This document shows, in pieces, positions 28,140 to 34,823 of a stretch of 35,849 nt of DNA. The translations under genes were made by a program, and so were the position numbers. The first letter of the stretch is position 1, and every line of letters starts with the position of its first letter. Under the pieces are notes generated by a model. The model saw nothing but the letters and a program-made list of their open reading frames with translations. It made no database searches and was not told where the DNA came from. This stretch comes from a virus, in the IMG/VR virus record IMGVR_UViG_3300046722_000050, positions 1 to 35,849 of that record; one strand, 5' to 3'.

Positions 28140-28606
28140 AAGCTCCCACTCCCTATGAAGCCGCCACCGAATCCGGGCACGCCTAGCATCGAGAACAAGC
28201 CCTCAGTGAACGGTATGTATTCCTTGAACGTCACATTAAGCTCCACGGCTAACAGCTGACCGCCCTTGAGCCAGTGCTTGTGATGCTCAACTAGCTCTGT
28301 GATTACAAATAGGCTTAGTCCAGGACCCATCGGCTTCCCACCTATGATGAGCGGTGCCATGAGTGCGTTCTCATGGAAGAAGTGCCATTGCGCTAGGAGC
28401 GGGAGCGGGTCGCCACACCATGACGAGTTCAGGTTGACCTTCATGTTGATCTCCACTAGGTCGTTGCCCGCCCACTCTAACAGCGGCTTGCGCAGGTGAA
28501 CCATGTGAGCGCCGAAGCGTCCGGCATACTTGCGCTCGATCTCATGGAACGTCATGATGCGCCCTTGCAGACGGCCGAAAACGATAGCGCCGTAGAGTCC
28601 TTCCAT
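28136..28606 (-). CDS. U: Tail protein U
   Basis: A 156-residue protein; the start MEGLYGAIVFGRLQGRIMTF is set by GGGAGGCTC and lies 1 bp after the V stop codon. It matches P2 gpU: RLQGRIMTFHEIERKYAGRF, PLLEWAGNDLVEINMKVNLN, HEN...PLIIGGKPMGP, GQLLAVELNVTFKEY, and a Gly-rich end. gpU acts in tail completion/assembly. In P2 it follows the tape measure; here it is between V and W. Confidence 0.8.
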   Translation of the reverse strand: MEGLYGAIVFGRLQGRIMTFHEIERKYAGRFGAHMVHLRKPLLEWAGNDLVEINMKVNLNSSWCGDPLPLLAQWHFFHENALMAPLIIGGKPMGPGLSLFVITELVEHHKHWLKGGQLLAVELNVTFKEYIPFTEGLFSMLGVPGFGGGFIGSGSL

Positions 28607-28607
28607 T

Positions 28608-29375
28608 CTAAGAGCCTCCCTCCAATTCCCTAACGCGAGCCTCAAGCGCGTCGATGCGAGCGATGAGCGCCTGCACGTCTCGCGTCCCGCCAGTGTGCAG
28701 CCCGTTCGCGTCCGTATGGTGGCCGCTGGTCGTCATGTCGCCAGTATGCACGATGTTGCCCTCGATGGTAACTGTGCCTTTGAGCACGATGTTCTGTTGC
28801 TCGATGTTGACCTTGCCAGATGGACTCTGGATGTTCACGTCGCCAGTGGCAGACTTGATGGTCACATGACCGTCGCTCTCGATGTTCGTCTTAGCGCCAT
28901 CGGTCGTCTTGAGGTTCACGTCCTTCTTTATCGTGGCGTTCCAGCCGCCCTTGAAGTCCTGCGTGAGAAACACATCGGCGTCATCGTTGGAGTCGCGCTT
29001 CTCGGTGTGACCGCCCTCCCATTCGCAGTAGTCCACTCGCGGATCCGTTACGGGCGGTGGCTCTTTCGATGTGTAGAACGAGCCGAGGATGGCGTAGTTA
29101 CTCGTCCCGTTGGGCAGCTTCACCATGAGGACGTTATCGCTTTGCCTAGGCATGGAGAACGACCGCTTACCCTTGGACGCTATCTGAAGCACAGGCACTG
29201 GCTTCGATATGAGCGGATTGTCTTCGTGGTCGAGTCGGTCGGGCATGATGATACGGGCGTTCGCGCCTTTCTCGCTGCACTCGATCTTGGACACCTTGCC
29301 GATGCAGACCGCCACGCCGAACCGATTGTCCCAGCCTTTGGTGTAATCCGTATCTGAGAGCAGGTTCTTTTCCAT
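28608..29375 (-). CDS. V: Baseplate spike V
   Basis: A 255-residue protein of the P2 gpV type, the membrane-piercing central spike. OB-fold-like N-terminal half (KVSKIECSEKGANARIIMPD, SDNVLMVKLPNGTSNYAIL, GSFYTSKEPP), beta-helix-like repeats in the middle (TIKKDVNLKTTDGAK, NIESDGHVTIKSATG, DVNIQSPSGKVNIEQ), then a tip GHHTDANGLHTGG, which resembles the HxH iron-binding spike tip, and a coiled-coil tail (ALIARIDALEARVRELEGG). Palindrome P5 overlaps the region of its ribosome site (GGAGCACGCTA-ATG). Confidence 0.9.
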   Translation of the reverse strand: MEKNLLSDTDYTKGWDNRFGVAVCIGKVSKIECSEKGANARIIMPDRLDHEDNPLISKPVPVLQIASKGKRSFSMPRQSDNVLMVKLPNGTSNYAILGSFYTSKEPPPVTDPRVDYCEWEGGHTEKRDSNDDADVFLTQDFKGGWNATIKKDVNLKTTDGAKTNIESDGHVTIKSATGDVNIQSPSGKVNIEQQNIVLKGTVTIEGNIVHTGDMTTSGHHTDANGLHTGGTRDVQALIARIDALEARVRELEGGS

Positions 29376-29385
29376 TAGCGTGCTC

Positions 29386-29411
29386 CAACTAACATGAAAT
29401 CAGGATAGTTG
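29386..29411. repeat. Palindrome P5 over the gpV ribosome site
   Basis: CAACTAACATGAA and ATCAGGATAGTTG, the most degenerate family member (three mismatches). In the minus transcript its 3' arm GTTAGTTG runs straight into GAGCACGCTAATGG, so pairing of the arm could hide the gpV ribosome site. It abuts repeat copy B on the other side. Confidence 0.7.
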
Positions 29412-29418
29412 CGAAATT

Positions 29419-29550
29419 GCCGAGGATGCCGCAGGTAGCGTTTTGTGGTTGCCGCTGCCCCTTGACTAAGGACACGGCCCTAAAGTGCCGAGAACGCAAT
29501 CCTCGGGGCAGCGCGGGCCTGTCTTGCGGGTGATCAAACGGCATTTTCAG
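29419..29550 (+). repeat. Dispersed repeat, copy B (opposite orientation to A, C, D, E)
   Basis: On the + strand GCCGAGGATGCCGCAG, CTGCCCCTTGACTAAGGAC, GCAATCCTCGGGGCAGCGC, GGGTGATCAAACGGCATTTT: the same blocks as minus-strand copy A in the same order. It fills the gap between D and V. Its inversion relative to the other copies argues that the element can move as a unit or is a two-way structure. No ORF I can support lies in it. Confidence 0.7.
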
Positions 29551-30695
29551 TATCCTTGAAGGCATTTGCGAATTTGTAGCTCTGTCGTGTATTCGGGAGC
29601 GACCTTGTGGTGCGCGGTCTCCACGAACCATTTACCATCGAACTGCCCGCAGCCGACCAGCATAAACGTTTGGCCAGCGGCTACGAGCGGGTTGCCTATC
29701 GAAAGCTCAGCGCGGCACTGGTCTTTCTTTTTGTTCTTGTCCCTCACATGGGACTTTGCCTTGAGGTCTGCGCCCGCGTCGTCCTTGTTGAAGCTACCCA
29801 CTAGCTCCTCAGTGCGGGCAGAACCACCGTTGCCGCCGCCATCGCCGCCTCCATCCTCCGACTCTGTGTCGGTGTCCACGTTCTCCTTGTCCTCAGTGCT
29901 CTCGGGTAGCTCCTCCACCTCAGGCGCTGTGAACTTCCCTTGGCTAGTCCAGCCGTCGCCTAGGTTGGCGTGACTGATCTTAGCGCCCTTAGTCGTGTCG
30001 GTAATCATCGTCACGAAGTGAGCGCCACTGAGCCGATAGGACGCGCCTGTCATGGCGACCGCCGTGTTACCGTAGAGCAACGTGAACGATGGCGCGGCTT
30101 CCTCCATCTTCTGCTCATCGAACACGATGATTTTCCCATTCTTGATTTTGACCGCGAGCTTAGCGTCGTTGCAGCGCTTCATGAGGAAACTGAGGCTGCT
30201 CTCCGCGTGCATCTCTGTGCGCGTGTAACGCGGGTTGTTGCCCGCCTGCCAGTCGAGCGTCATGTTGTTCTCGCCTGCTATCTGATTGGCTATGTCCTGT
30301 AGGCTTGTGCCATCCCATCCACGCGTCTCGGTGCTGCCTTTCAAGCGCACATCGGTAGGGATGGACGTTCCTTTGATGGACACCTTGTGGTCAGGTAGCA
30401 GGAACTCGACGCTGTCTATCCAGAACTTCCCACAGTCGAGCTTGATCTGACTGCCTATGGGTGAGAACCATCGCTCAGCTATGATGGACGCTTGGAAGGT
30501 AGCGCCCTTCTTAGGCATCCAAGTGCTGATGAATTTACCATCGCGGTCAGCTAGCTCTAGGTTGAAGTCATCGGCCTTCTTCCCATCGCAGTTGTCCTCG
30601 TAGAGCGCCGTGATGAGATAGGGCGCTAACTGACTTCCGTAGCTCTGCCCATCGAGGCTAATGTCCACATGGGCCGCTCTGACTTGACCTAGCAT
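29547..30695 (-). CDS. D: Tail hub protein D (late-control-D type)
   Basis: A 382-residue protein; I start at MLGQVRAAHVDISLD because GGGAGGCG precedes this ATG (Met5 of the longer frame). It matches the P2 gpD hub: ALYEDNCDGKKADDFNLELA, FWIDSVEFLLPDHKVSIKGT, LQDIANQIAGENNMTLDWQA, SSLSFLMKRCNDAKLAVKIK. An unusual Glu/Asp/Gly-rich insert (about 285-315; ESTEDKENVDTDTESEDGGG) is inserted near the C-terminus. D is a hub adaptor between tail tube and spike; it is also needed for late transcription only in older naming. Confidence 0.9.
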   Translation of the reverse strand: MLGQVRAAHVDISLDGQSYGSQLAPYLITALYEDNCDGKKADDFNLELADRDGKFISTWMPKKGATFQASIIAERWFSPIGSQIKLDCGKFWIDSVEFLLPDHKVSIKGTSIPTDVRLKGSTETRGWDGTSLQDIANQIAGENNMTLDWQAGNNPRYTRTEMHAESSLSFLMKRCNDAKLAVKIKNGKIIVFDEQKMEEAAPSFTLLYGNTAVAMTGASYRLSGAHFVTMITDTTKGAKISHANLGDGWTSQGKFTAPEVEELPESTEDKENVDTDTESEDGGGDGGGNGGSARTEELVGSFNKDDAGADLKAKSHVRDKNKKKDQCRAELSIGNPLVAAGQTFMLVGCGQFDGKWFVETAHHKVAPEYTTELQIRKCLQGY

Positions 30696-30710
30696 AGCGC
30701 CTCCCATCTA

Positions 30711-30781
30711 TCGCGCTCGATCGCTCGCGAATTAGGAGTCTGACTCGCTCGCTCGATCGTGCATGTGTGCACGCCTATGGG
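30711..30781. repeat. CG-rich palindromic repeat R1
   Basis: GCGCTCGATCGCTCGCG, AATTAGGAG, CTCGCTCGCTCGATCG, GCATGTGTGCACGC, then ATGGG. The right part is nearly the same as 16629-16668. It fills the 79-bp gap between X and D and contains the X stop codon. The repeated GCTCG/CGAGC blocks can form alternative hairpins. Confidence 0.55.
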
Positions 30782-31116
30782 CCTATGGTCGCGGTCGTCC
30801 ATGGGACTAGTGGTATCTCAGTCTGGACTTCGATGGTAGGAACGATGACAGGGATGCCTGCCGGAAAGTGGGCCATCTCGCGCAGAGGGTAGTTGGCCTC
30901 TAACAGCCGATACATGAGGTGCTCGTTGCCCCGCTGAGCGCCATACACGCGAATGGCGATCATGTCCCACCAGTCGCCTTGCATCGAAACGTAGATGCGC
31001 TGTGGCTGTGGCTGGCCCAAGGCAAGCCATGTGGCGTCGGCCACGAAGTTAGTGAGCGGGTTCGGGTTAGGCTCTGGCCCGCCATCTATGATCGGCCTGT
31101 CGAATGGGTCATCCAT
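30775..31116 (-). CDS. X: Tail protein X (LysM-like)
   Basis: A 113-residue protein of the P2 gpX family: YVSMQGDWWDMIAIRVYGAQ, HLMYRLLEANYPLREMAHFP, AGIPVIVPTI, a LysM-like peptidoglycan-binding module. A Pro/Asn-rich N-terminus of about 25 residues is extra. The ATG overlaps the tape-measure stop by 8 bp. Its stop codon lies inside repeat R1. Confidence 0.85.
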   Translation of the reverse strand: MDDPFDRPIIDGGPEPNPNPLTNFVADATWLALGQPQPQRIYVSMQGDWWDMIAIRVYGAQRGNEHLMYRLLEANYPLREMAHFPAGIPVIVPTIEVQTEIPLVPWTTATIGP

Positions 31117-33379
31117 AGCCGCCCTCGTAGCTCAGTCGCCGTTCATGTTTCTGCGCCCGCTTGAAGTCGGCCACGAAGTCGCGTGCTAGGTCGCGGAGCT
31201 TGGCGTCCAAGGTCTGTTGCGCCGCATCTGTGGCACCGCCATGTATCGTGATGTTTGGCGTGAAGTTCACATGGGTGCCGACTGAGCCGCCCATGCCTAA
31301 GGCGCGACTGGCGTAGGCCAACAAGCCCTCAGAGCGACGACCGCCCGATAGCGGGATGACTGCCTCAGGCCCGCGCTCGCCCAATAGCGCGTGTGTTGCG
31401 CGGCCTATGATGCCGCCACGCGCCAAGCCTCGCGACATCTTAAACGCTGCCGTCTGCTCCTCGCCAGCTATGCCTAGCTTGCCGAAGTAGTCCTCGCCAT
31501 GGCGTTCCTTTATGTTGCCCTTGATCTCGTTCACCATGCCCTGATCAGTCAAGCCGCCTAGCGCGTTGCGGCCAGCGCCCATCTGGTTAATCATCTCGCC
31601 CACTTGCTCGCTACGTGCGTCAGACAGGCCTTTACTCATGACTGCCGCTGTCTCGCCTCTGTTATACGGCCCATAGAAGCCGCCCTTGATGAGAGCTTCG
31701 ACGCCCTTGTAGTTGCCTGCTCGTTGCTGTGCCACGCCTCGATTGACCAGCGCCTCTAGGACGTTCTTTTGATCCTCAGCGCCACCTGCTTCCGTGGATA
31801 GAGTAGCGGACACTAGGTTGCGTAACTCAGGACGCCTAAGGTCTGCTACTACACCTGCTCGCTCGGCTTGCACGGCCTTGAGCGCCTCGGGTGTAAGTGG
31901 CATCTGCGCTGCCGCTGTTTGCGCCATAGCTGTTGCAGCCGCCGACGATGAGCCGCCCCAAGCCGCTCCGCCACCATGACCGCCGAAGCCACCGCCTCCA
32001 CCCGTGAATGCGTTCTTGTCGCCTAGGCCAATCAGCCCTTTGAACTCCTTCCATCGGTTGATGATCGCGCCCAGTGGGTCGTGAATAAACTCCTTCATGT
32101 CATCGCCGATCTTTTTGAAGGCAGCATGGATGTGGTCGTCGTCTATTAGGTGTAACCACTCGGCGGTCTTGTTGTAGATGGCGTCCCAGTAGGGCTTGAT
32201 GACAGTCAAGCCGCCGTAGAAGTCGGCCCACCATGAGAGCGTTACCTGCTTGAGATGGGCGAAGCTACTGGCTAGGCGACGGTTATCCTCGGCGAACTGC
32301 TTCAAGTCCTTCATGATGAAGTCGCCTAGCATCGTGCCTAGCGTCTCATCCTTCTTGCCCTTAGGGACTGCACCAAAGGCACTGCCTAGGTCACGAATGG
32401 ACGCGGCTACATCATGCCACGTCTTAGCTGCCTCTGGCGTGCTTAGTCGCTTTGTTAGGTCGGCCATCTCGCGCCCTACCCACGTGCCTACTCTCGCTGC
32501 CACAATACCCACGTGCTCGAACAGAGGCTCGAGTTCGTGCAGCGCGCCGCGCCACGCCTCCGCCATCTGTGCTCTCGCGGGCAGGGTCGCGAGGCCCAGT
32601 CGAATCCGCATCTCGTCCATGTCGGTATGGAGCTTGTGGATGCGACCTTGATCGCTACGTAGCTCTCTGGCGTTAGTGCCAGCCGCGAAAGCGCCCAGCT
32701 TCTTCAGGTAGTTATAGCGACGCAGAGCGAAGTCGCTATACTGCTTCATGTCCTTGAACTCCTTCTGCTGGTTGTCAGTGAGGATAATGCCATACTCGCG
32801 CAGGCCGCGTGTCATGCCTGTGCGTATGGCGACGCCATAGACCTTAGTGAGCCGCGCCATCTCCTCCTGTGAGGCATTGACGCCCCTCGTAGCCACTAAC
32901 AAGTCAGCCATCCCGCCAGCCGCTTCCACGATGTATTTGGGCGGCATGCCCGAGTTGGCCAAGTTAGCCGCGCTAATGTCCAGTAGCTCCTTAGATACAA
33001 CACCTTGCTTGGCGAGCGCCTCATTGGCCTCAAAGATGGCCGCTGTCTGTGCCTTGGCCTTAGCTAAGCCGCCCTTGCGAATCTCATCGTTTTTAAGCAG
33101 GGCGACAGTGAGCTTACGCTGTCGATCTAAGAACTCATCAGCCGCCTCAGCCGCGCCCTCGAATATCGAGCTAAACATCTTGCCTGCACCTAGCACGCCT
33201 ACGAGAGCGCCTAGGCCGCTGAGCGATAGACCCAACTTGCTGAACGCCGACCCCATGCGATGGGCCGCGTTCTCGATGGAGCGCATGCGGGTATGGGCCG
33301 CTTGCATGACGCTCTTGAACGAGCCAGCCAGCTTAGCGCCTATGGCGAACGTGGCTGTGTAGGTCTTTTGAGCGGCCAT
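31109..33379 (-). CDS. T: Tail tape-measure protein
   Basis: A 756-residue protein; length sets tail length. The N-terminal 400 residues are helical with PhiMM/tape-measure-type motifs (NALAKQGVVSKELLDISAAN; in the sequence EALAKQGVVSKELLDISAAN), RGLREYGIILTDNQQKEFK. A Gly-rich hinge (about 460-480) is followed by residues about 525-600 with TLSTEAGGAEDQKNVLEALV, NRGVAQQ, GGFYGPYNRG, resembling SleB-type cell-wall hydrolases. The end has the usual LLGERGPEAVIPLSGG motif (about 664-677). A wall-opening role during DNA injection is plausible. Confidence 0.85.
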   Translation of the reverse strand: MAAQKTYTATFAIGAKLAGSFKSVMQAAHTRMRSIENAAHRMGSAFSKLGLSLSGLGALVGVLGAGKMFSSIFEGAAEAADEFLDRQRKLTVALLKNDEIRKGGLAKAKAQTAAIFEANEALAKQGVVSKELLDISAANLANSGMPPKYIVEAAGGMADLLVATRGVNASQEEMARLTKVYGVAIRTGMTRGLREYGIILTDNQQKEFKDMKQYSDFALRRYNYLKKLGAFAAGTNARELRSDQGRIHKLHTDMDEMRIRLGLATLPARAQMAEAWRGALHELEPLFEHVGIVAARVGTWVGREMADLTKRLSTPEAAKTWHDVAASIRDLGSAFGAVPKGKKDETLGTMLGDFIMKDLKQFAEDNRRLASSFAHLKQVTLSWWADFYGGLTVIKPYWDAIYNKTAEWLHLIDDDHIHAAFKKIGDDMKEFIHDPLGAIINRWKEFKGLIGLGDKNAFTGGGGGFGGHGGGAAWGGSSSAAATAMAQTAAAQMPLTPEALKAVQAERAGVVADLRRPELRNLVSATLSTEAGGAEDQKNVLEALVNRGVAQQRAGNYKGVEALIKGGFYGPYNRGETAAVMSKGLSDARSEQVGEMINQMGAGRNALGGLTDQGMVNEIKGNIKERHGEDYFGKLGIAGEEQTAAFKMSRGLARGGIIGRATHALLGERGPEAVIPLSGGRRSEGLLAYASRALGMGGSVGTHVNFTPNITIHGGATDAAQQTLDAKLRDLARDFVADFKRAQKHERRLSYEGGYG

Positions 33380-33383
33380 CGTG

Positions 33384-33988
33384 TTACTCCTGTTGTTCCT
33401 CGTTCTCCTTCTGTATCTGATCGGCTAACTCAAACATGTAGCCTAACAACTCTCCTATCGGCAGCTCCATCCAGTAACCGACACCACCTCCCATGGAGCG
33501 CGCAAGGCGGACTCCCAATGTGCGTAGCAGTCGGGCTACGCTTTCTCCTCGTCCGGCGAGCTGCCACAGGCTTTTAAAACTTCAGTCCTCAGCGGTGTGT
33601 AAAACCGCCGTGGTAGTTTCAGTATGAGGCCAAGTGGGACATCGGCGACGTGGGCGGCTATGATGCAATGGTAGAGGTGCTTCATCTCGGGCAGCGGCAT
33701 CTCGTTGCGGTCAGCCTTGTAGAGCCTGTTGAACTCTCGCTCTGCCCGTTGGAAGTCTTTGCCTATCATGGCGTCGAAGTCCAAGACGAGCTCCTTGTAG
33801 CTCTGGCCATCGTATTCCACAGGCGGCTCTAGCTTCATGCGTAGAGGCGGCTGTGGCTTCTCGATGCCGATCTCGCGGAACTCGCGCACGTCATCGGCGG
33901 GTTCAACTTGCTCAGGTTGGTCGTTGTTAGTGGGCGGCCTGTCGGCGGCTGTCACATTTGGTCGTTGGCTTAGTAGCTTTGGGTCCAT
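33384..33988 (-). CDS. E': Tail assembly chaperone E-E' made by -1 frameshift
   Basis: The 150-codon E frame (33536-33988) shifts to the -1 frame at T TTA AAA (33572-33578) and then reads 62 more residues: SLWQLAGRGESVARLLRTLG, VRLARSMGGGVGYWMELPIG, ELLGYMFELADQIQKENEEQ, Q-E, stop. The YWMELPIGELLGYMFEL part is just what P2-type E' extensions look like. The product would be 201 residues. It ends 5 bp before the tape-measure ATG, the usual order of E, E' and T. Confidence 0.85.
33536..33988 (-). CDS. E: Tail assembly protein E
   Basis: A 150-residue protein with a Pro/Asp-rich N-terminus (about 1-45) and the E-type chaperone domain: YDGQSYKELVLDFDAMIGKD, FQRAEREFNRLYKADRNEMP, MKHLYHCIIAAHVADVPLGL, ILKLPRRFYTPLRTEVLKA. 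It binds the tape measure during tail tube assembly with the frameshifted E-E' form. The C-terminus after the slippery site is CGSSPDEEKA. No strong ribosome site is seen before the ATG. Confidence 0.85.
   Translation of the reverse strand: MDPKLLSQRPNVTAADRPPTNNDQPEQVEPADDVREFREIGIEKPQPPLRMKLEPPVEYDGQSYKELVLDFDAMIGKDFQRAEREFNRLYKADRNEMPLPEMKHLYHCIIAAHVADVPLGLILKLPRRFYTPLRTEVLKACGSSPDEEKA
33572..33578 (-). promoter_or_regulatory. Slippery heptamer T TTA AAA for -1 frameshift
   Basis: In the E frame GTT TTA AAA GCC (Val-Leu-Lys-Ala), the run T-TTA-AAA is a canonical X-XXY-YYZ slippery site. After the slip the -1 frame is open for 62 codons and matches E'. A downstream stem is not obvious to me, but the sequence is GC-rich (GCAGCTCGCCGGACGAGG). 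Confidence 0.85.
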
Positions 33989-34030
33989 ATGGAATTCACC
34001 ATATCACGTAACGGCTACACGGTTCAAGCA

Positions 34031-34168
34031 GCAAAAACGGGTCTTGATCAGGCGCAGAGTTGGCCCTCCGCGTTGCGAGGATTGCCGCAGTAGCGTCAGA
34101 ACGGGCTGACGGCTACGGTCGGTCAGCCGCAGGGTCAGGACGCTTTCTCGGGCATCCTCGCGCTTTGG
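34031..34168 (-). repeat. Dispersed repeat, copy C
   Basis: In minus orientation: GCGAGGATGCCCGAGAAAGC and GTCCTGACCC at the left, a GCGGCTGACC/GGTCAGCCG-type hairpin, then GCGGCAATCCTCGCAACGCG, then CTGATCAAGACCCGTTTTTG at the right. It shares both halves with copy A and the right half with D and E. It fills most of the gap between the tail tube and E, with palindrome P6 at its side. Confidence 0.7.
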
Positions 34169-34189
34169 AGCAACACCCACCATGCGCGG

Positions 34190-34219
34190 CCCAACTAACT
34201 TGAATTCAAGATAGTTGGG
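34190..34219. repeat. Palindrome P6
   Basis: CCCAACTAACTTGAA and TTCAAGATAGTTGGG, 15-nt arms with one mismatch, the longest good copy. It adjoins GCCTCAGGTTGAGGC (34224-34238), the same hairpin as near P2 but in reversed order, so the P2 and P6 modules are inverted copies of each other. Confidence 0.85.
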
Positions 34220-34268
34220 ACGATGCCTCAGGTTGAGGCACTTACGCGATGGGAGCTCTGACGCCATT

Positions 34269-34796
34269 TCACAGGCCGATCAGCTGGCGGATTCGCTGCG
34301 CGCTATCCACGACTTGGATGCCATTGAACCAGCGGCACACGGCGTTCTCCTTGTCGATCTCCACCATGATCTTGTCGTTGCGCAGGATGCGGAGGCTGAT
34401 GAGTTCATACTCGCTTTCGCCCTCGCCTTTGGCACCGACTTCCAGCTTGCCTAGGTTGAAGCCCTTGGGCGCTGTGCCCATGATGTAGCGCCATCCAGTG
34501 TGGATGATCTTGTTGGTTCCGCTGTCGTGCAGCTGATGCGCGGCCCACGCGTCCAGCTGTGCGCCATCCTGTATGGTCGCGAACACGGCGTCGTCCACGA
34601 TCGTGATCCACTTGAGGACAACTGTGTAGGGCTTGAAGTGCGCCTGCACAGGCATGTCGATCTCGCCGAAGATGCCGCTACCCTTGAGCGTGTCACTTAG
34701 GTTTTCCAAGTGGGGCAGGGTAACATCCGCTAGGCCGATCAGTCGCTTCCCGCCTAGGAAGATTGAGTAGTTGGTAACGTGGTTGGGTATTTGCAT
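34269..34796 (-). CDS. FII: Major tail tube protein FII
   Basis: A 175-residue P2-type tube protein: NVTNYSIFLGGKRLIGLADV (sequence HVTNYSIFLGGKRLIGLADV), TLPHLENLSDTLKGSGIFGE, DMPVQAHFKPYTVVLKW, then SEYELISLRILRNDKIMVEI and WFNGIQVVDSAQRIRQLIGL. It polymerises inside the sheath. The ATG follows TAGGAGTCACTAC. It lies 27 bp after the sheath gene. Confidence 0.95.
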   Translation of the reverse strand: MQIPNHVTNYSIFLGGKRLIGLADVTLPHLENLSDTLKGSGIFGEIDMPVQAHFKPYTVVLKWITIVDDAVFATIQDGAQLDAWAAHQLHDSGTNKIIHTGWRYIMGTAPKGFNLGKLEVGAKGEGESEYELISLRILRNDKIMVEIDKENAVCRWFNGIQVVDSAQRIRQLIGL

Positions 34797-34823
34797 GTAG
34801 TGACTCCTATGGGTAGGTGGTTG

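Noticed and set aside
28695-29357. A 220-codon + strand ORF opposite the spike gene
   Set aside because: The minus strand encodes a clear gpV; the + frame has no family signal.
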